This document shows positions 53,184 through 62,425 of a stretch of DNA of 64,000 bases, one piece after another. The notes beneath the pieces were generated by a model. The model was not told the origin of the DNA, did no database searches, and saw nothing but the letters and a program-made list of their open reading frames with translations. Numbering within the stretch: position 1 is the first letter of the stretch; each line of letters begins with the position of its first letter. Location: contig CACJJL010000007.1 of NCBI GenBank assembly GCA_902593735.1, positions 17,886-81,885 on the forward strand. The letters are read 5' to 3'. A program made the translations under genes and the position numbers. The DNA comes from an uncultured SAR116 cluster alpha proteobacterium (GTDB lineage: Bacteria; Pseudomonadota; Alphaproteobacteria; Puniceispirillales; Marisalimonadaceae).

Positions 53184-53222
53184 AATCTTTTATTTACCAA
53201 AAATTAAGTTTTAAACAAACTT

Positions 53223-53915
53223 CTACAATGGAAGTAGCTTTCCATCATAATTAAAAAATTTTCCAGAATCAGATTGTTGTAAGTTTAAAAAGTGATTTAT
53301 TAACCCAGTTGCACTTTCTTCCGTCGATATATCAGCATTAACTCCACCCATGTCAGTCCTTACCCAACCTGGATGGTATGATGAAACAATAATATTTTCA
53401 TTTAGAAAATGATTCGATATTGTTCTCATTAAATTATTAGCTGCTGCTTTAGATGCTCTGTAGATAGGAGCGTTTTTTGAGAGATGAGTTTGAGTTCCCA
53501 TTAAAGAAGAAATGATAACAATTTTAGATGTAGATTTTTTGTTGAGGTTTTTATAGAGATTTTGAATTGTTAAGAATGGCCCGCCAACATTAACCATCAT
53601 TACTTCCATAATAGCATTTTCATCATGCTCTTCACTAAAAATATCACCTTTACCATTATTAACACCTGCATTACAAACCATAATGTCAATTTCATTTTTA
53701 AAATTTTCTGAGGCACTTAAAATACTTTTTGTACTAGTAACATCCATTTTAGTTATATTTAGGTTTGAATTATCATTTAATAAACTCATCAGATCATTAG
53801 AATTATCAGGATTTCTACAACATGCTTCAACATAAAGATTTTTACTAAGACATTTTTTTGTTAGCGCCAAACCAATGCCTCTATTTGCACCAGTAATTAA
53901 AATAGTTTTATTCAT
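53223..53915 (-). CDS. Short-chain dehydrogenase/reductase (classical)
   Basis: A 230-aa SDR with the NAD(P) motif TGANRGIGLAL, the NAG motif (VCNAGVNN), catalytic Ser in VIISSLMG and YxxxK in YRASK. The pattern SYHPGWVRTDMGG is shared with C-factor/CsgA-like SDRs. The substrate is unknown. It is separated by about 44 bp from the EamA transporter gene upstream, so the group 51.7-54.8 kb could be one transcript. Confidence 0.88.
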   Translation of the reverse strand: MNKTILITGANRGIGLALTKKCLSKNLYVEACCRNPDNSNDLMSLLNDNSNLNITKMDVTSTKSILSASENFKNEIDIMVCNAGVNNGKGDIFSEEHDENAIMEVMMVNVGGPFLTIQNLYKNLNKKSTSKIVIISSLMGTQTHLSKNAPIYRASKAAANNLMRTISNHFLNENIIVSSYHPGWVRTDMGGVNADISTEESATGLINHFLNLQQSDSGKFFNYDGKLLPL

Positions 53916-53959
53916 AAAATCTCCTGTATTTACTAATCATTTAATAAAAAACTAAAATT

Positions 53960-54832
53960 TTAATTGTTTTTGTTTTTTATATGTGTTCTCCATGCTGCAA
54001 ATATACCGCTTGCAACAACTATACTACCCCCAAGAAGAATTGACATGGTTATTTCATCATTGAATATTAATATTCCAATAATAGACGCAAAGAACAACTG
54101 GAAATACGTAAAAGGCTGAAGGACACTGGCTTCTGCATTTTCATAAGCCTTAATTAAAAGAAAATGACCAGCAGTACTCAAAACACATAATAGTGCCATC
54201 CATCCCCAATCTTGAAATTTAATGGGCTCCCAGTAAAATGGACCAACTATTGTCATGACTATGCAACCAACAATAGCTACCCAGAAAAAACTTGTTTCTG
54301 ATGTATCCGTTTCTGCAACCTTTCTTGTAAGAATAGAATAAAAACCTAGAACAAAAGCACCTACTACAGGTAAAATTGCGTCAAAGCTAATAATATAATT
54401 TGTAGGATCCAATATTATTAAAACACCTGCAAAACCAAAAATCACTGCTAACCATCGCTGAATACCAATTTTTTCTTTTAATATTGGTCCTGAAAAAGCA
54501 ACTACAATCAGTGGGAATGAGGAAAGTATCGAATGGGTTTGGACCAGACCAAGTTTAGTAAATGAATAAACCCCAATTAAAATAGCACTTATAAGTAATA
54601 AGCCTCTAATAAACTGTATATAAGGTTGCTTTGTTTTTAAAACTTTAACAATACCGTTTTTATTTCTGAGACTTAAAGAAACAACTAACAAAGCTAAAAC
54701 CCAACTTCTTATCATATTAATAACAAAGACGTTATAAGTATCAGCTAAATATCTTGATACACCATCCATAGTAGCAAAAAACAGTGTTGAGAGGATTATT
54801 ATGAATATACCCAGTTTAACATCATTAGTCAT
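53960..54832 (-). CDS. DMT-superfamily transporter (EamA type)
   Basis: A 290-aa inner-membrane protein with ten predicted helices arranged as two EamA repeats of five. Substrates of this family range from amino acids to other metabolites, and the direction is usually export. Landmarks are IRSWVLALLVVSL, RGLLLISAILIGVYSF and LQPFTYFQLFFASIIGILIF near the second repeat. It has its own ATG after a 137-bp divergent gap with the next + strand gene. Confidence 0.88.
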   Translation of the reverse strand: MTNDVKLGIFIIILSTLFFATMDGVSRYLADTYNVFVINMIRSWVLALLVVSLSLRNKNGIVKVLKTKQPYIQFIRGLLLISAILIGVYSFTKLGLVQTHSILSSFPLIVVAFSGPILKEKIGIQRWLAVIFGFAGVLIILDPTNYIISFDAILPVVGAFVLGFYSILTRKVAETDTSETSFFWVAIVGCIVMTIVGPFYWEPIKFQDWGWMALLCVLSTAGHFLLIKAYENAEASVLQPFTYFQLFFASIIGILIFNDEITMSILLGGSIVVASGIFAAWRTHIKNKNN

Positions 54833-54969
54833 GCCAGTTTTTATTCCAAGAAAATTTGCCTTAAAGTTTTAACATATAATTTTAAAATAAATTTTTACCA
54901 GTTGATGACATTAATATGTATGTTTAAGTTTTATATATGTAAATAAATTTTAACTTTTATGAACTAAAA

Positions 54970-55839
54970 ATGAATAATTTAAGTTTAGGGTTTGTAGGCG
55001 TAGGATTGATGGGATTGTCTTACTTGGATTATAAAATAGAAGCTTATGATAAAAATTTAGAAAAACTTAAACCATTAAAAAAAATAACAAATGTCAGATT
55101 GAATCAAAATATTTCTAAAATATCCAAAAATAATAACATTATAATTTTATGCCTTGATAAAACAGAGAGTGTAAAAGAAGTAGTTTTTGGGAAAGATGGT
55201 ATAGTTAACAATGCTCATGAAGATACCGTTGTTTTGGATTTATCAACTACATTGGCAAATGAAACCATTAACTTTGCTAATCAACTAAATAAAAAAACAG
55301 GAGGTTCATGGATTGATGCACCAGTCTCAGGTGGCCCCGATAAAGCATTAAAGGGCAACCTTGCTATTATGGTAGGTGGAGATGAAAAAGTTGTAGAAAA
55401 TATTAAACCTATTTTAGAAGCGATATCTTCAAAATATACATATTTTGGGGTATCTGGATCTGGTCAAATAGTAAAAATGATTAATCAAATAATAGTTTTA
55501 AATAATTACACAATTTTAGCAGAAGCCGTAACCTTTGCTAAAGCTTGGAATGTTGATGCGAGCAAAATCCCAGAAGCACTCTCTGATGGTCATGCAGGTT
55601 CTAATTTGTTAAATGATCTATTTCCTAGAATAGTAAATAGAGACTTTGAACCTACGGGGTATGCTTCACAGATTTTAAAAGATTTACAAATGGTGTCGAA
55701 ATTAGCTAATTCTAAAAACATTCCAACTCCTATGTCTTCTCTAACAAAAGAATTATTCACGATTTTGGTAAATAGATCAAAAGAAAAATTAGATGGCACA
55801 TCTATCGTTAAATTATTTGATTTAAAAGAAAATATTTAA
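54970..55839 (+). CDS. 3-hydroxyisobutyrate-dehydrogenase-like protein with shortened Rossmann helix
   Basis: A 289-aa beta-hydroxyacid dehydrogenase. It has the family's DAPVSGGPDKALKGNLAIMV segment and the catalytic Lys in GQIVKMINQ. The NAD-binding start reads GFVGVGLMGLSYLDYKIEAYDKN, with only about seven residues between the GxGxMG loop and the second strand where homologues have about thirteen, so roughly six residues of the first helix seem lost in frame. The gene is otherwise intact, and is followed 10 bp later by the amidohydrolase gene, with which it probably forms a unit. Confidence 0.85.
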   Translation: MNNLSLGFVGVGLMGLSYLDYKIEAYDKNLEKLKPLKKITNVRLNQNISKISKNNNIIILCLDKTESVKEVVFGKDGIVNNAHEDTVVLDLSTTLANETINFANQLNKKTGGSWIDAPVSGGPDKALKGNLAIMVGGDEKVVENIKPILEAISSKYTYFGVSGSGQIVKMINQIIVLNNYTILAEAVTFAKAWNVDASKIPEALSDGHAGSNLLNDLFPRIVNRDFEPTGYASQILKDLQMVSKLANSKNIPTPMSSLTKELFTILVNRSKEKLDGTSIVKLFDLKENI

Positions 55840-55849
55840 GAATTTTGTA

Positions 55850-56752
55850 ATGAAAGATATACCTATAATCGATGCACATCATCACTTTTGGGATTTAAGT
55901 TTAAAGAAAAACCCTTGGTTAAACCCAAATAAGCAAATATCATTTAGATATGGTGATTATAAATCTATTTGTAAAAATTTTTTAATATCAGATTATCTTA
56001 AAGTCAGTAAAAATCATAATATTGTAAAGACTATCCACATGGAAGCTGAATGGGATCCAAACGACCCTATTGGTGAAACTGAATGGCTTCATAAGTTATA
56101 TGAAAAGACTGGTTTTCCAAATGCTTTAGTTGCACAAGCATGGTTTGATAGAGATGATATAGAAAAAGTACTAAAAAATCAGTCCAAGTTTGATCTTACA
56201 AGAAGTATTAGGCACAAGCCTAAATCAAGCAATTGTCCCAACACTAAACTTGATAATATAAAGGGGTCATTAAATGATCCTATTTTTAGAAAAGGGTATT
56301 CTTTATTAAAAAAATACAAACTACATTTCGATCTTCAAACGCCATGGTGGCATCTTAATGATGCAACACAGTTAGCAAAAGATTTTCCTGACACAATCAT
56401 TATATTAAACCATACAGGGCTTCCTTCAGATAGATCATTCAATGGATTAAATGAATGGAGAATGTATTTAGAAGAATTTGCCGAACAACCAAATACAGCT
56501 ATTAAAATTTCTGGTATATGTGTTCCTGGTAAAAAATGGACCGTTGAATTAAATGAAGATATTATATTAAATACTATCAATATTTTTGGATATAAAAAAT
56601 GCATGTTCGCATCTAATTTTCCTGTTGATAGTCTATGGGCTAGTTTTGATGAAATTTATGATGGCTTTAAAAATATCACAGCAAAAATGTCACAAGATGA
56701 AATTAAATGTTTATTTCACGACAATGCTATCAAATATTATGATCCTATATAA
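55850..56752 (+). CDS. Amidohydrolase family 2 / lactonase-like TIM-barrel hydrolase
   Basis: A 300-aa protein with the N-terminal metal motif DAHHHFWDLSLKKNPWL, a second conserved segment around HMEAEWDPNDP, ILNHTGLPSDRS and the C-terminal FASNFPVDSL. It resembles L-fuconolactonase-like or dicarboxylate lactonase amidohydrolases, which open sugar lactones or related rings. Paired with the dehydrogenase upstream it may act in sugar acid breakdown. It ends 3 bp from the convergent crotonase gene. Confidence 0.82.
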   Translation: MKDIPIIDAHHHFWDLSLKKNPWLNPNKQISFRYGDYKSICKNFLISDYLKVSKNHNIVKTIHMEAEWDPNDPIGETEWLHKLYEKTGFPNALVAQAWFDRDDIEKVLKNQSKFDLTRSIRHKPKSSNCPNTKLDNIKGSLNDPIFRKGYSLLKKYKLHFDLQTPWWHLNDATQLAKDFPDTIIILNHTGLPSDRSFNGLNEWRMYLEEFAEQPNTAIKISGICVPGKKWTVELNEDIILNTINIFGYKKCMFASNFPVDSLWASFDEIYDGFKNITAKMSQDEIKCLFHDNAIKYYDPI

Positions 56753-56755
56753 AAA

Positions 56756-57544
56756 TTATAACCCTTTAAAATTTGGTATCCTTTTTTCCATAAATGCTTT
56801 TCTTCCCTCTTTATAATCTTCGCTATCAAAACAAGCGGACGCTAATTGATCACATAATGACAAATCCCTTTCTAAAGGATTTTTTAAAATTTCAATACCT
56901 ATCTGTTTCATTGCCTTTATAGTTAAAGGAGCATTTTTAGAAATTGTAAAAGCATAATCATTCACAAAGGATTCTAAATTTTCTTCGGTGACAAGCTTTT
57001 GAACTAAACCACACGAAACGGCCTCGTTTGCTGAAATTTTTTCAGCAGTAAACATAAAGTGCTTGGCCATTCCAGGTCCCATTATATCAAACAATCGTTT
57101 TATTGATGAAAAGGGATAGCCAAGAGATAATTTTGCTGCAGGCATTGCAAATTTTGACTTTTCAGAGCAAATTCTTATGTCACAACACACAGCTAAGTTT
57201 AGTCCACCACCAATACAGTAACCATTAATTTTAGCGATTGTTGGTTTTGGAAATGTCTCAAGAAGTTCATAAACTTTATGTGTTCGCTTATTATAACTTA
57301 ATATAGCTTCTTTTGTACTCCTTTCTTTATCAAATTTTGAAATGTCAGCTCCAGAAACAAATGACTTACCTCCAGCACCTTCAAGAACAACAACTCTGAT
57401 ATTTTTGTCCCGTCTGAACTGATTAAGAAATTTTTCAAGAGCATCCCACATTTCCACAGAAACTGCATTATGTTTTTCTGGATTATTAAAAATAATATAT
57501 CCTACACTATCTTGTGTTCGAAATAACATTTTTTTTTCAGTCAT
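56756..57544 (-). CDS. Crotonase-superfamily protein (enoyl-CoA hydratase-like) lacking both catalytic Glu
   Basis: A 262-aa crotonase fold protein. CoA/oxyanion elements are present (SGADISKF and NGYCIGGGLNLA), but the two hydratase glutamates are replaced: the position after GGG-L is Asn116, and that in the MPAAKL segment is Ala136, exactly 20 residues apart as in rat hydratase Glu144/Glu164. So it is unlikely to hydrate enoyl-CoA and may catalyse another crotonase reaction, such as isomerisation, decarboxylation or thioester hydrolysis. It is 15 bp downstream of the CoA-transferase gene and probably works with it. Confidence 0.85.
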   Translation of the reverse strand: MTEKKMLFRTQDSVGYIIFNNPEKHNAVSVEMWDALEKFLNQFRRDKNIRVVVLEGAGGKSFVSGADISKFDKERSTKEAILSYNKRTHKVYELLETFPKPTIAKINGYCIGGGLNLAVCCDIRICSEKSKFAMPAAKLSLGYPFSSIKRLFDIMGPGMAKHFMFTAEKISANEAVSCGLVQKLVTEENLESFVNDYAFTISKNAPLTIKAMKQIGIEILKNPLERDLSLCDQLASACFDSEDYKEGRKAFMEKRIPNFKGL

Positions 57545-57559
57545 AATCTATCCTCTAAA

Positions 57560-58753
57560 TTAAATAATTTTTTGATTTTTTAAATTATTGAGTTCTTTGT
57601 CACTGAAACCTAACTCATTTAGCACATCGCTGTTTTGTTCACCTTTTTCCGGTGGACGTTGCTTTAAACTACTGGGAGTACGGGATAAATTAAAGGGTTG
57701 TCCCACTAATTCAGTTTCACCAAAAGGAATTGTATCAACAGATTGAGCCATACCAAGATGTTTTACCTGAGGATCATCAAATACCTTGTCTATTGAATTG
57801 ATTGGACCACAGGGAACACCAACCTTTTCTAATTTTTCAACCCAATCATTAGAAGATTTAGTAATAGTTAGTTCTTCAATTAAGCTATTCAGATAATCTC
57901 TGTTTTTTAATCGATTTTTTGCATCTTTAAATTCTTCCATTTCCAGCCAATCTTTTTTGTCAACTGCGTCAGCAAAACGTCTCCAAATTGTTTCACCAGC
58001 AACTGCTAAGTTAATTGAACCATCTGAAGTTTTAAAAACTCCAGTGGGAACACTGGTAGGATGATTATTACCAGCCTGTCCTGCTACATTATTATCACAA
58101 AGCCACCTTGAGGCTTGAAAATCTAACATAAAGATTTGAGCTTGTAATAATGATGTGTTGACCCATTGACCAAGACCAGATTTTTCTCTTTCAATAAGGG
58201 CAGTCTGAATTCCCATTGCACAGAATAATCCAGCTGTTAAGTCAGCTACTGGAATACCTACCCTCATTGGTCCTTTGCCTGGTTCCCCAGTTATACTCAT
58301 CAATCCACCCATGCCTTGAGCAATTTGATCAAAGCCTGGTCTCTTCGCATATGGGCCATCCTGACCAAATCCTGATATGCTAGCAAGAATAATTCTAGGA
58401 TTTCTTTTTTTTAAGATCTCGTAATCAATGCCAAGTCTTTTTTTTACATCCGGTCGAAAATTCTCAACTACCACGTCTGACTTTTCTACCAATTTCATTA
58501 AAATTTCTATAGCCTCAGATTTTTTTAAGTTAAGAGTGATGCTTCTTTTGTTACGATGTAAATTTTGAAAATCAGATGTGTGCCTTGATGCACCTAAAGC
58601 GCCGTCTGGTTCTACACTTTCTGGTGCTTCTACTTTTATAACGTCTGCTCCCCAATCAGCAAGTTGTCTAACCGCTGTTGGACCAGATCTAACTCTAGTA
58701 AGATCAATAACTCTTATATGTGACAATGCATCAGATGCAGGTAAATGTGGCAT
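57560..58753 (-). CDS. Family III CoA transferase (CaiB/BaiF)
   Basis: A 397-aa enzyme of the formyl-CoA/carnitine CoA transferase family, which moves CoA between acids. The N-terminal segment IRVIDLTRVRSGPTAVRQLA is typical, and the catalytic Asp lies in VGIPVADLTAGLFCAMG. The substrate cannot be deduced. With the crotonase-like gene directly downstream it would activate an acid as CoA ester for further processing. Confidence 0.9.
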   Translation of the reverse strand: MPHLPASDALSHIRVIDLTRVRSGPTAVRQLADWGADVIKVEAPESVEPDGALGASRHTSDFQNLHRNKRSITLNLKKSEAIEILMKLVEKSDVVVENFRPDVKKRLGIDYEILKKRNPRIILASISGFGQDGPYAKRPGFDQIAQGMGGLMSITGEPGKGPMRVGIPVADLTAGLFCAMGIQTALIEREKSGLGQWVNTSLLQAQIFMLDFQASRWLCDNNVAGQAGNNHPTSVPTGVFKTSDGSINLAVAGETIWRRFADAVDKKDWLEMEEFKDAKNRLKNRDYLNSLIEELTITKSSNDWVEKLEKVGVPCGPINSIDKVFDDPQVKHLGMAQSVDTIPFGETELVGQPFNLSRTPSSLKQRPPEKGEQNSDVLNELGFSDKELNNLKNQKII

Positions 58754-58885
58754 TTGGTATTCTCCATTACCAAGTATTTTTTTATTTACTCATTTTATAT
58801 TATTAACTGTTAAGAGATCAATAAAATGCTTGTTAATATATAAAAAAAAAATTATTAGTCTTTGAATATAATGTTGAGGTAATTA

Positions 58886-59752
58886 ATGAAAAGGAATAAT
58901 TTTAATTTTAACAAATATACTAAATATTTATCTGAAATTGAAAAAAACTCGCAAAAAAAATTATTAGATTCTAATGGTGTTAAAGTGTGTTGGAGATCTT
59001 GGGGTAAAGGGACACCTCTAGTTCTGTTGCATGGTGGTTATGGAAGTTGGAGACATTGGATAAAACAAGCAATACCATTTTCTAAAAATTTCAATGTTTT
59101 AATCCCTGATATGCCAGGTTTTGGAGAATCAGATGATTTGCCACTTCCTCACACACCAGAAAAAATTGCATCTAATTTAGCTGATACCTTAATAAAATTA
59201 ATCTCTGCAAATAATAATCCTTTGGTATGCGGTTTTTCATTCGGAGGTTTAATTGCAGGACACTTATCTTACGAATTGATAAAAAGAAAATTATCACCCA
59301 GAAAATTAATTTTGGTAGGGCCTGGAGGTTTAGGAGCCAAAAGAGGCGAGATGAGGACTATGATACCTAGACACTCAAAGATGACTGAGCAAGAAGTTTA
59401 TAATGCTCATAAAACAAATCTTGAAATACTAATGTTTCATGATCCAAAAAAGGTTGATGAAATAGCGGTCCATATCCAAAAACAAAATACAGATTCTCAC
59501 CGCATTAAAAGCCGACCAATTTCAGCAACTGATACTTTAGCTCAAATTTTAAAAAAGCAAGAAGTACCTCTATACTTAATTTGGGGAGAAAAAGATGCCA
59601 GTGTAGGAGTTTATCTAGAGGATAGGATGACAAGACTTAGATCTATTAATCCTGAGGTAAGATTTCATGTGGAATTCAACATAGGTCACTGGATAATGTA
59701 TGAAAACGAAGTACTGTTCAACAACATATTGGATAACATTATTCAAGATTAA
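58886..59752 (+). CDS. Alpha/beta hydrolase
   Basis: A 288-aa alpha/beta hydrolase fold enzyme. The oxyanion HGGYGSW motif, the nucleophile Ser in CGFSFGGLIAG, the acid in LIWGEKDASVG and the final His in NIGHWIMYE form a complete active site. It may cleave an ester or C-C bond of an aromatic or aliphatic intermediate. A TTGAGGT-type ribosome site precedes the ATG. Its 3' end overlaps the convergent nitroreductase end by 14 bp. Confidence 0.88.
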   Translation: MKRNNFNFNKYTKYLSEIEKNSQKKLLDSNGVKVCWRSWGKGTPLVLLHGGYGSWRHWIKQAIPFSKNFNVLIPDMPGFGESDDLPLPHTPEKIASNLADTLIKLISANNNPLVCGFSFGGLIAGHLSYELIKRKLSPRKLILVGPGGLGAKRGEMRTMIPRHSKMTEQEVYNAHKTNLEILMFHDPKKVDEIAVHIQKQNTDSHRIKSRPISATDTLAQILKKQEVPLYLIWGEKDASVGVYLEDRMTRLRSINPEVRFHVEFNIGHWIMYENEVLFNNILDNIIQD

Positions 59753-60572
59753 ATCCATTTTCATTTAGCCATGTTTTGAAATTACTTCTTTCTGGAACTG
59801 ATAATTGTCTGCTGATGTTTTCAGACCATGTTCCCTTTTTTGCAACTCCATAAAGGTCAACATGACGTTGCTTATCTTCTGGAATTGGATCTTTTTTAAA
59901 AACCCTTTCATCATATTTATTTATTTTTTGAATTAAATCTTTTTCGTCATATTCATCGAAGTGTATTACAATGTCTTGAGATAATCTTATAGACACATTC
60001 GATTTTTGATCAGGCCAACCCACAGCGAGACCTGCAATAGGGAAAACTCCTTTAGGTAATTTACAAATAACTTTTACCTCTTCAATTATATTTCTTATCA
60101 CACTAATTGGGCATGTTCCCAAACCTAAAGACTCTGATGCGCATATAGTTGATTGCATAGATAAAGCAGCATCAATTACACCATTCATGAAGGTGTCAAC
60201 ATTGTTATTTCTGTGCTCATATCCTCTATCATTTGTTATTTTTATATTTCTTCTTATATCTGCAAGGTATAAAAAAAATATCGGCGCCGTTAATGCCCAT
60301 TTAGTTTTTCCTATTAAGTTGGATATTTCATTTTTAATATTTTGATCTTGGATTATTAAAATTGAATATTGTTGAAGGTTTGATTTCGACGGAGCAGATT
60401 GTGCGGCAGCTAAAATTAAAGATAAAAGTTCTTTTGATATTGGTTTGTTTAAAAATTTTCTAATACTTCTTCTTGACAAAATAGATTTAAGAGTTTCTGT
60501 TTCTTGGATTTTTGAGAAATCTAGATCAATATCCTCAGCATATCTATCTGCAACTAATTTTGAGAATTTCAT
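59739..60572 (-). CDS. Nitroreductase-family FMN oxidoreductase
   Basis: A 277-aa flavoprotein. It has the FMN-binding start SRRSIRKFLNKPISKELL followed by AAAQSAPSKSNLQQYSILII, and the later GLGTCPISVIRN element of NfsA/NfnB-like and related nitroreductases. Members reduce nitro groups, quinones or other substrates with NAD(P)H. It is divergent to the following SDR gene and convergent to the hydrolase. The C-terminal ~60 residues extend past the core domain. Confidence 0.88.
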   Translation of the reverse strand: MKFSKLVADRYAEDIDLDFSKIQETETLKSILSRRSIRKFLNKPISKELLSLILAAAQSAPSKSNLQQYSILIIQDQNIKNEISNLIGKTKWALTAPIFFLYLADIRRNIKITNDRGYEHRNNNVDTFMNGVIDAALSMQSTICASESLGLGTCPISVIRNIIEEVKVICKLPKGVFPIAGLAVGWPDQKSNVSIRLSQDIVIHFDEYDEKDLIQKINKYDERVFKKDPIPEDKQRHVDLYGVAKKGTWSENISRQLSVPERSNFKTWLNENGFNLE

Positions 60573-60646
60573 TACGATTTATACTTTCTTGTAAATTAAA
60601 TACCTTATGTTAATACTATAATATAAAAGTGTAAGAGGTTTTTCTA

Positions 60647-61441
60647 ATGCTAAATCTACAAAATAAAATTGCAGTTGTTTCTGGATGTGGCTCTATTGGA
60701 AGTGGTTTTGGCAATGGCCGCGCAATTTCAACACTTCTAGCTCGTCAGGGTGCAAAAGTTTTTGGTACAGATGTAAATAAAGAAGCAGGGCAGAATACTT
60801 CTAATTTCATAAAAAAAGAAGGGAATGATTTTACATTTCATAATGTAAATATGACTGATGAAGATAATGTAAAAGAGTTTTTTAAAAAAATCGAAAAAAA
60901 ATATCAAAAAATTGATATTCTAGTCAATGTTGTTGGTCAATCTGAACCAGGAGGTCCAGTTGAAATCGACACTCTTACATGGCAAAAACAATTTACTTTG
61001 AATTTAGATACTGCTTATTTTTGTATTAAATTCGTAATCCCAATTATGGAAAAAAATTTAGGTGGATCCATCGTAAATATATCATCTGTAGCAGGTTTAA
61101 GGTATGTAGGAAAACCTCAAGTGGGTTATAGTGCTTCAAAAGCGGCTCTTATTCAAATGACTAAAACAACGGCTGTAATTAAAGCAAAAAAAAATATTCG
61201 GCTAAATTGTGTGGTTCCAGGTTTAATGCACACACCTTTAGTGGAGCGGTTAGCAAACAAATATGCTGATGGTGATTATGCTGGATTTGTGAAACGAAGA
61301 CATGAGCAAGTTCCAATGGGTAAAATGGGAGAATCTTGGGATGTAGCTAATGCTGTATTATTTTTATGCTCTGACGAAGCTAAATATATTACTGGAACTG
61401 AAATAATAGTTGATGGTGGTCTCACTGCGGCAACTCCATAA
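60647..61441 (+). CDS. SDR-family oxidoreductase
   Basis: A 264-aa short-chain dehydrogenase. The cofactor loop is SGCGSIGSGFGNGRAIS, a longer glycine-rich version seen in some SDR subfamilies with a GxGNG element, and the catalytic residues are Ser in ISSVAG and YxxxK in YSASK. The C-terminal VDGGLTAATP is typical. The substrate is unknown. An AAGAGG ribosome site precedes the ATG. It stands alone, upstream of the K+ channel. Confidence 0.88.
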   Translation: MLNLQNKIAVVSGCGSIGSGFGNGRAISTLLARQGAKVFGTDVNKEAGQNTSNFIKKEGNDFTFHNVNMTDEDNVKEFFKKIEKKYQKIDILVNVVGQSEPGGPVEIDTLTWQKQFTLNLDTAYFCIKFVIPIMEKNLGGSIVNISSVAGLRYVGKPQVGYSASKAALIQMTKTTAVIKAKKNIRLNCVVPGLMHTPLVERLANKYADGDYAGFVKRRHEQVPMGKMGESWDVANAVLFLCSDEAKYITGTEIIVDGGLTAATP

Positions 61442-61510
61442 ATAAATTGCTTTATCAGATATAAATATAAGTTAAGTTTTAATAATTATTTTAAATTGCT
61501 AGGCGTAATT

Positions 61511-62419
61511 ATGTATTTAAGAATTCAAAAAAGAACTGGTGAACTATTATCTAAAGGTAATGTTTCTGATAAGCCAAGTCAGTATGTTGATATGATTTTA
61601 TTCACATTAATACTACTAAATGTTACCGCAGTATGTTTAGAGTCAGTAAAAGATATTGGTGTAACTTATAGAGATACTTTTTATGCATTTGAGATTTTTT
61701 CAGTTGTTATTTTTACTATAGAATATCTCTTGAGAGTTTGGTCTGCCCCTACAAGACAAGAACTTGGTAATTCTTCTCGTTTTGTGAAACGTTTAAAATA
61801 TATTTTTAGTTTTACAGGTCTCGTTGACTTTTTAGCAATTATTCCATCAATCCTTCCCTATTTTTTTGGTGGATTAGATTTAAGATGGCTTAGAGTTTTG
61901 AGATTATTAAGATTATTGAAAATATCCAACTACAGTTCAGCCATTGAAGATTTTTTTTCAGCCATAAAGGCAGATTGGAGATCCTTTAGTGCTGCATTAT
62001 ACCTAATGATTATTGCATTATTTTTATCGAGTTCTTTGATGTATATTGCTGAAAACGAGAGCCAACCAGATAAATTTAGTTCAATACCAGAAACGATGTG
62101 GTGGGGTTTAATTACTCTAACAACAGTTGGATATGGAGATGTATCACCTGTTACACCTTTGGGTAAAGTTATAGGTGCTTTTACAGCTATAATGGGAGTT
62201 TGCACAGTGGCACTTTTAACAGGTATAGTTGCATCTGCTTTTGCAAATCAAAGGGCGCAAAGAGCTGCTATTCTAGAGGCTGAAATAAATGAGGCCTTAA
62301 GTGATGGAGTTATAAGTGATGACGAAGCAAAAAAAATTGAAAAGTTAAGAAAAGAACTTAACCTTTCTCCAGAACATTCAAAATCGCTTATTGACATTCT
62401 AACTGACAAAAAAAAATAA
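61511..62419 (+). CDS. Voltage-gated-type potassium channel
   Basis: A 302-aa six-helix ion channel subunit. Helices S1 to S4 precede the pore; S4 is arginine-rich (RWLRVLRLLRLLKIS), and the selectivity filter is TTVGYGDVSP. A helical, charged C-terminal tail (about 60 residues) follows the last membrane segment and may be a coiled-coil or ligand site. It conducts K+ and probably sets membrane potential. The ATG at 61511 follows TAGG at a reasonable distance; an in-frame TTG (61496) is possible. Confidence 0.9.
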   Translation: MYLRIQKRTGELLSKGNVSDKPSQYVDMILFTLILLNVTAVCLESVKDIGVTYRDTFYAFEIFSVVIFTIEYLLRVWSAPTRQELGNSSRFVKRLKYIFSFTGLVDFLAIIPSILPYFFGGLDLRWLRVLRLLRLLKISNYSSAIEDFFSAIKADWRSFSAALYLMIIALFLSSSLMYIAENESQPDKFSSIPETMWWGLITLTTVGYGDVSPVTPLGKVIGAFTAIMGVCTVALLTGIVASAFANQRAQRAAILEAEINEALSDGVISDDEAKKIEKLRKELNLSPEHSKSLIDILTDKKK

Positions 62420-62425
62420 TATTAG

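Noticed and set aside
60617..60622. TATAAT before the SDR gene as a promoter
   Set aside because: No acceptable -35 hexamer at 16-18 bp; chance matches are frequent in this DNA.
60647..60710. Unusual glycine loop (SGCGSIGSGFGNGRA) in the SDR as a sign of damage
   Set aside because: Longer loops with a GNG element occur in a known SDR subfamily, and the rest of the active site is intact.
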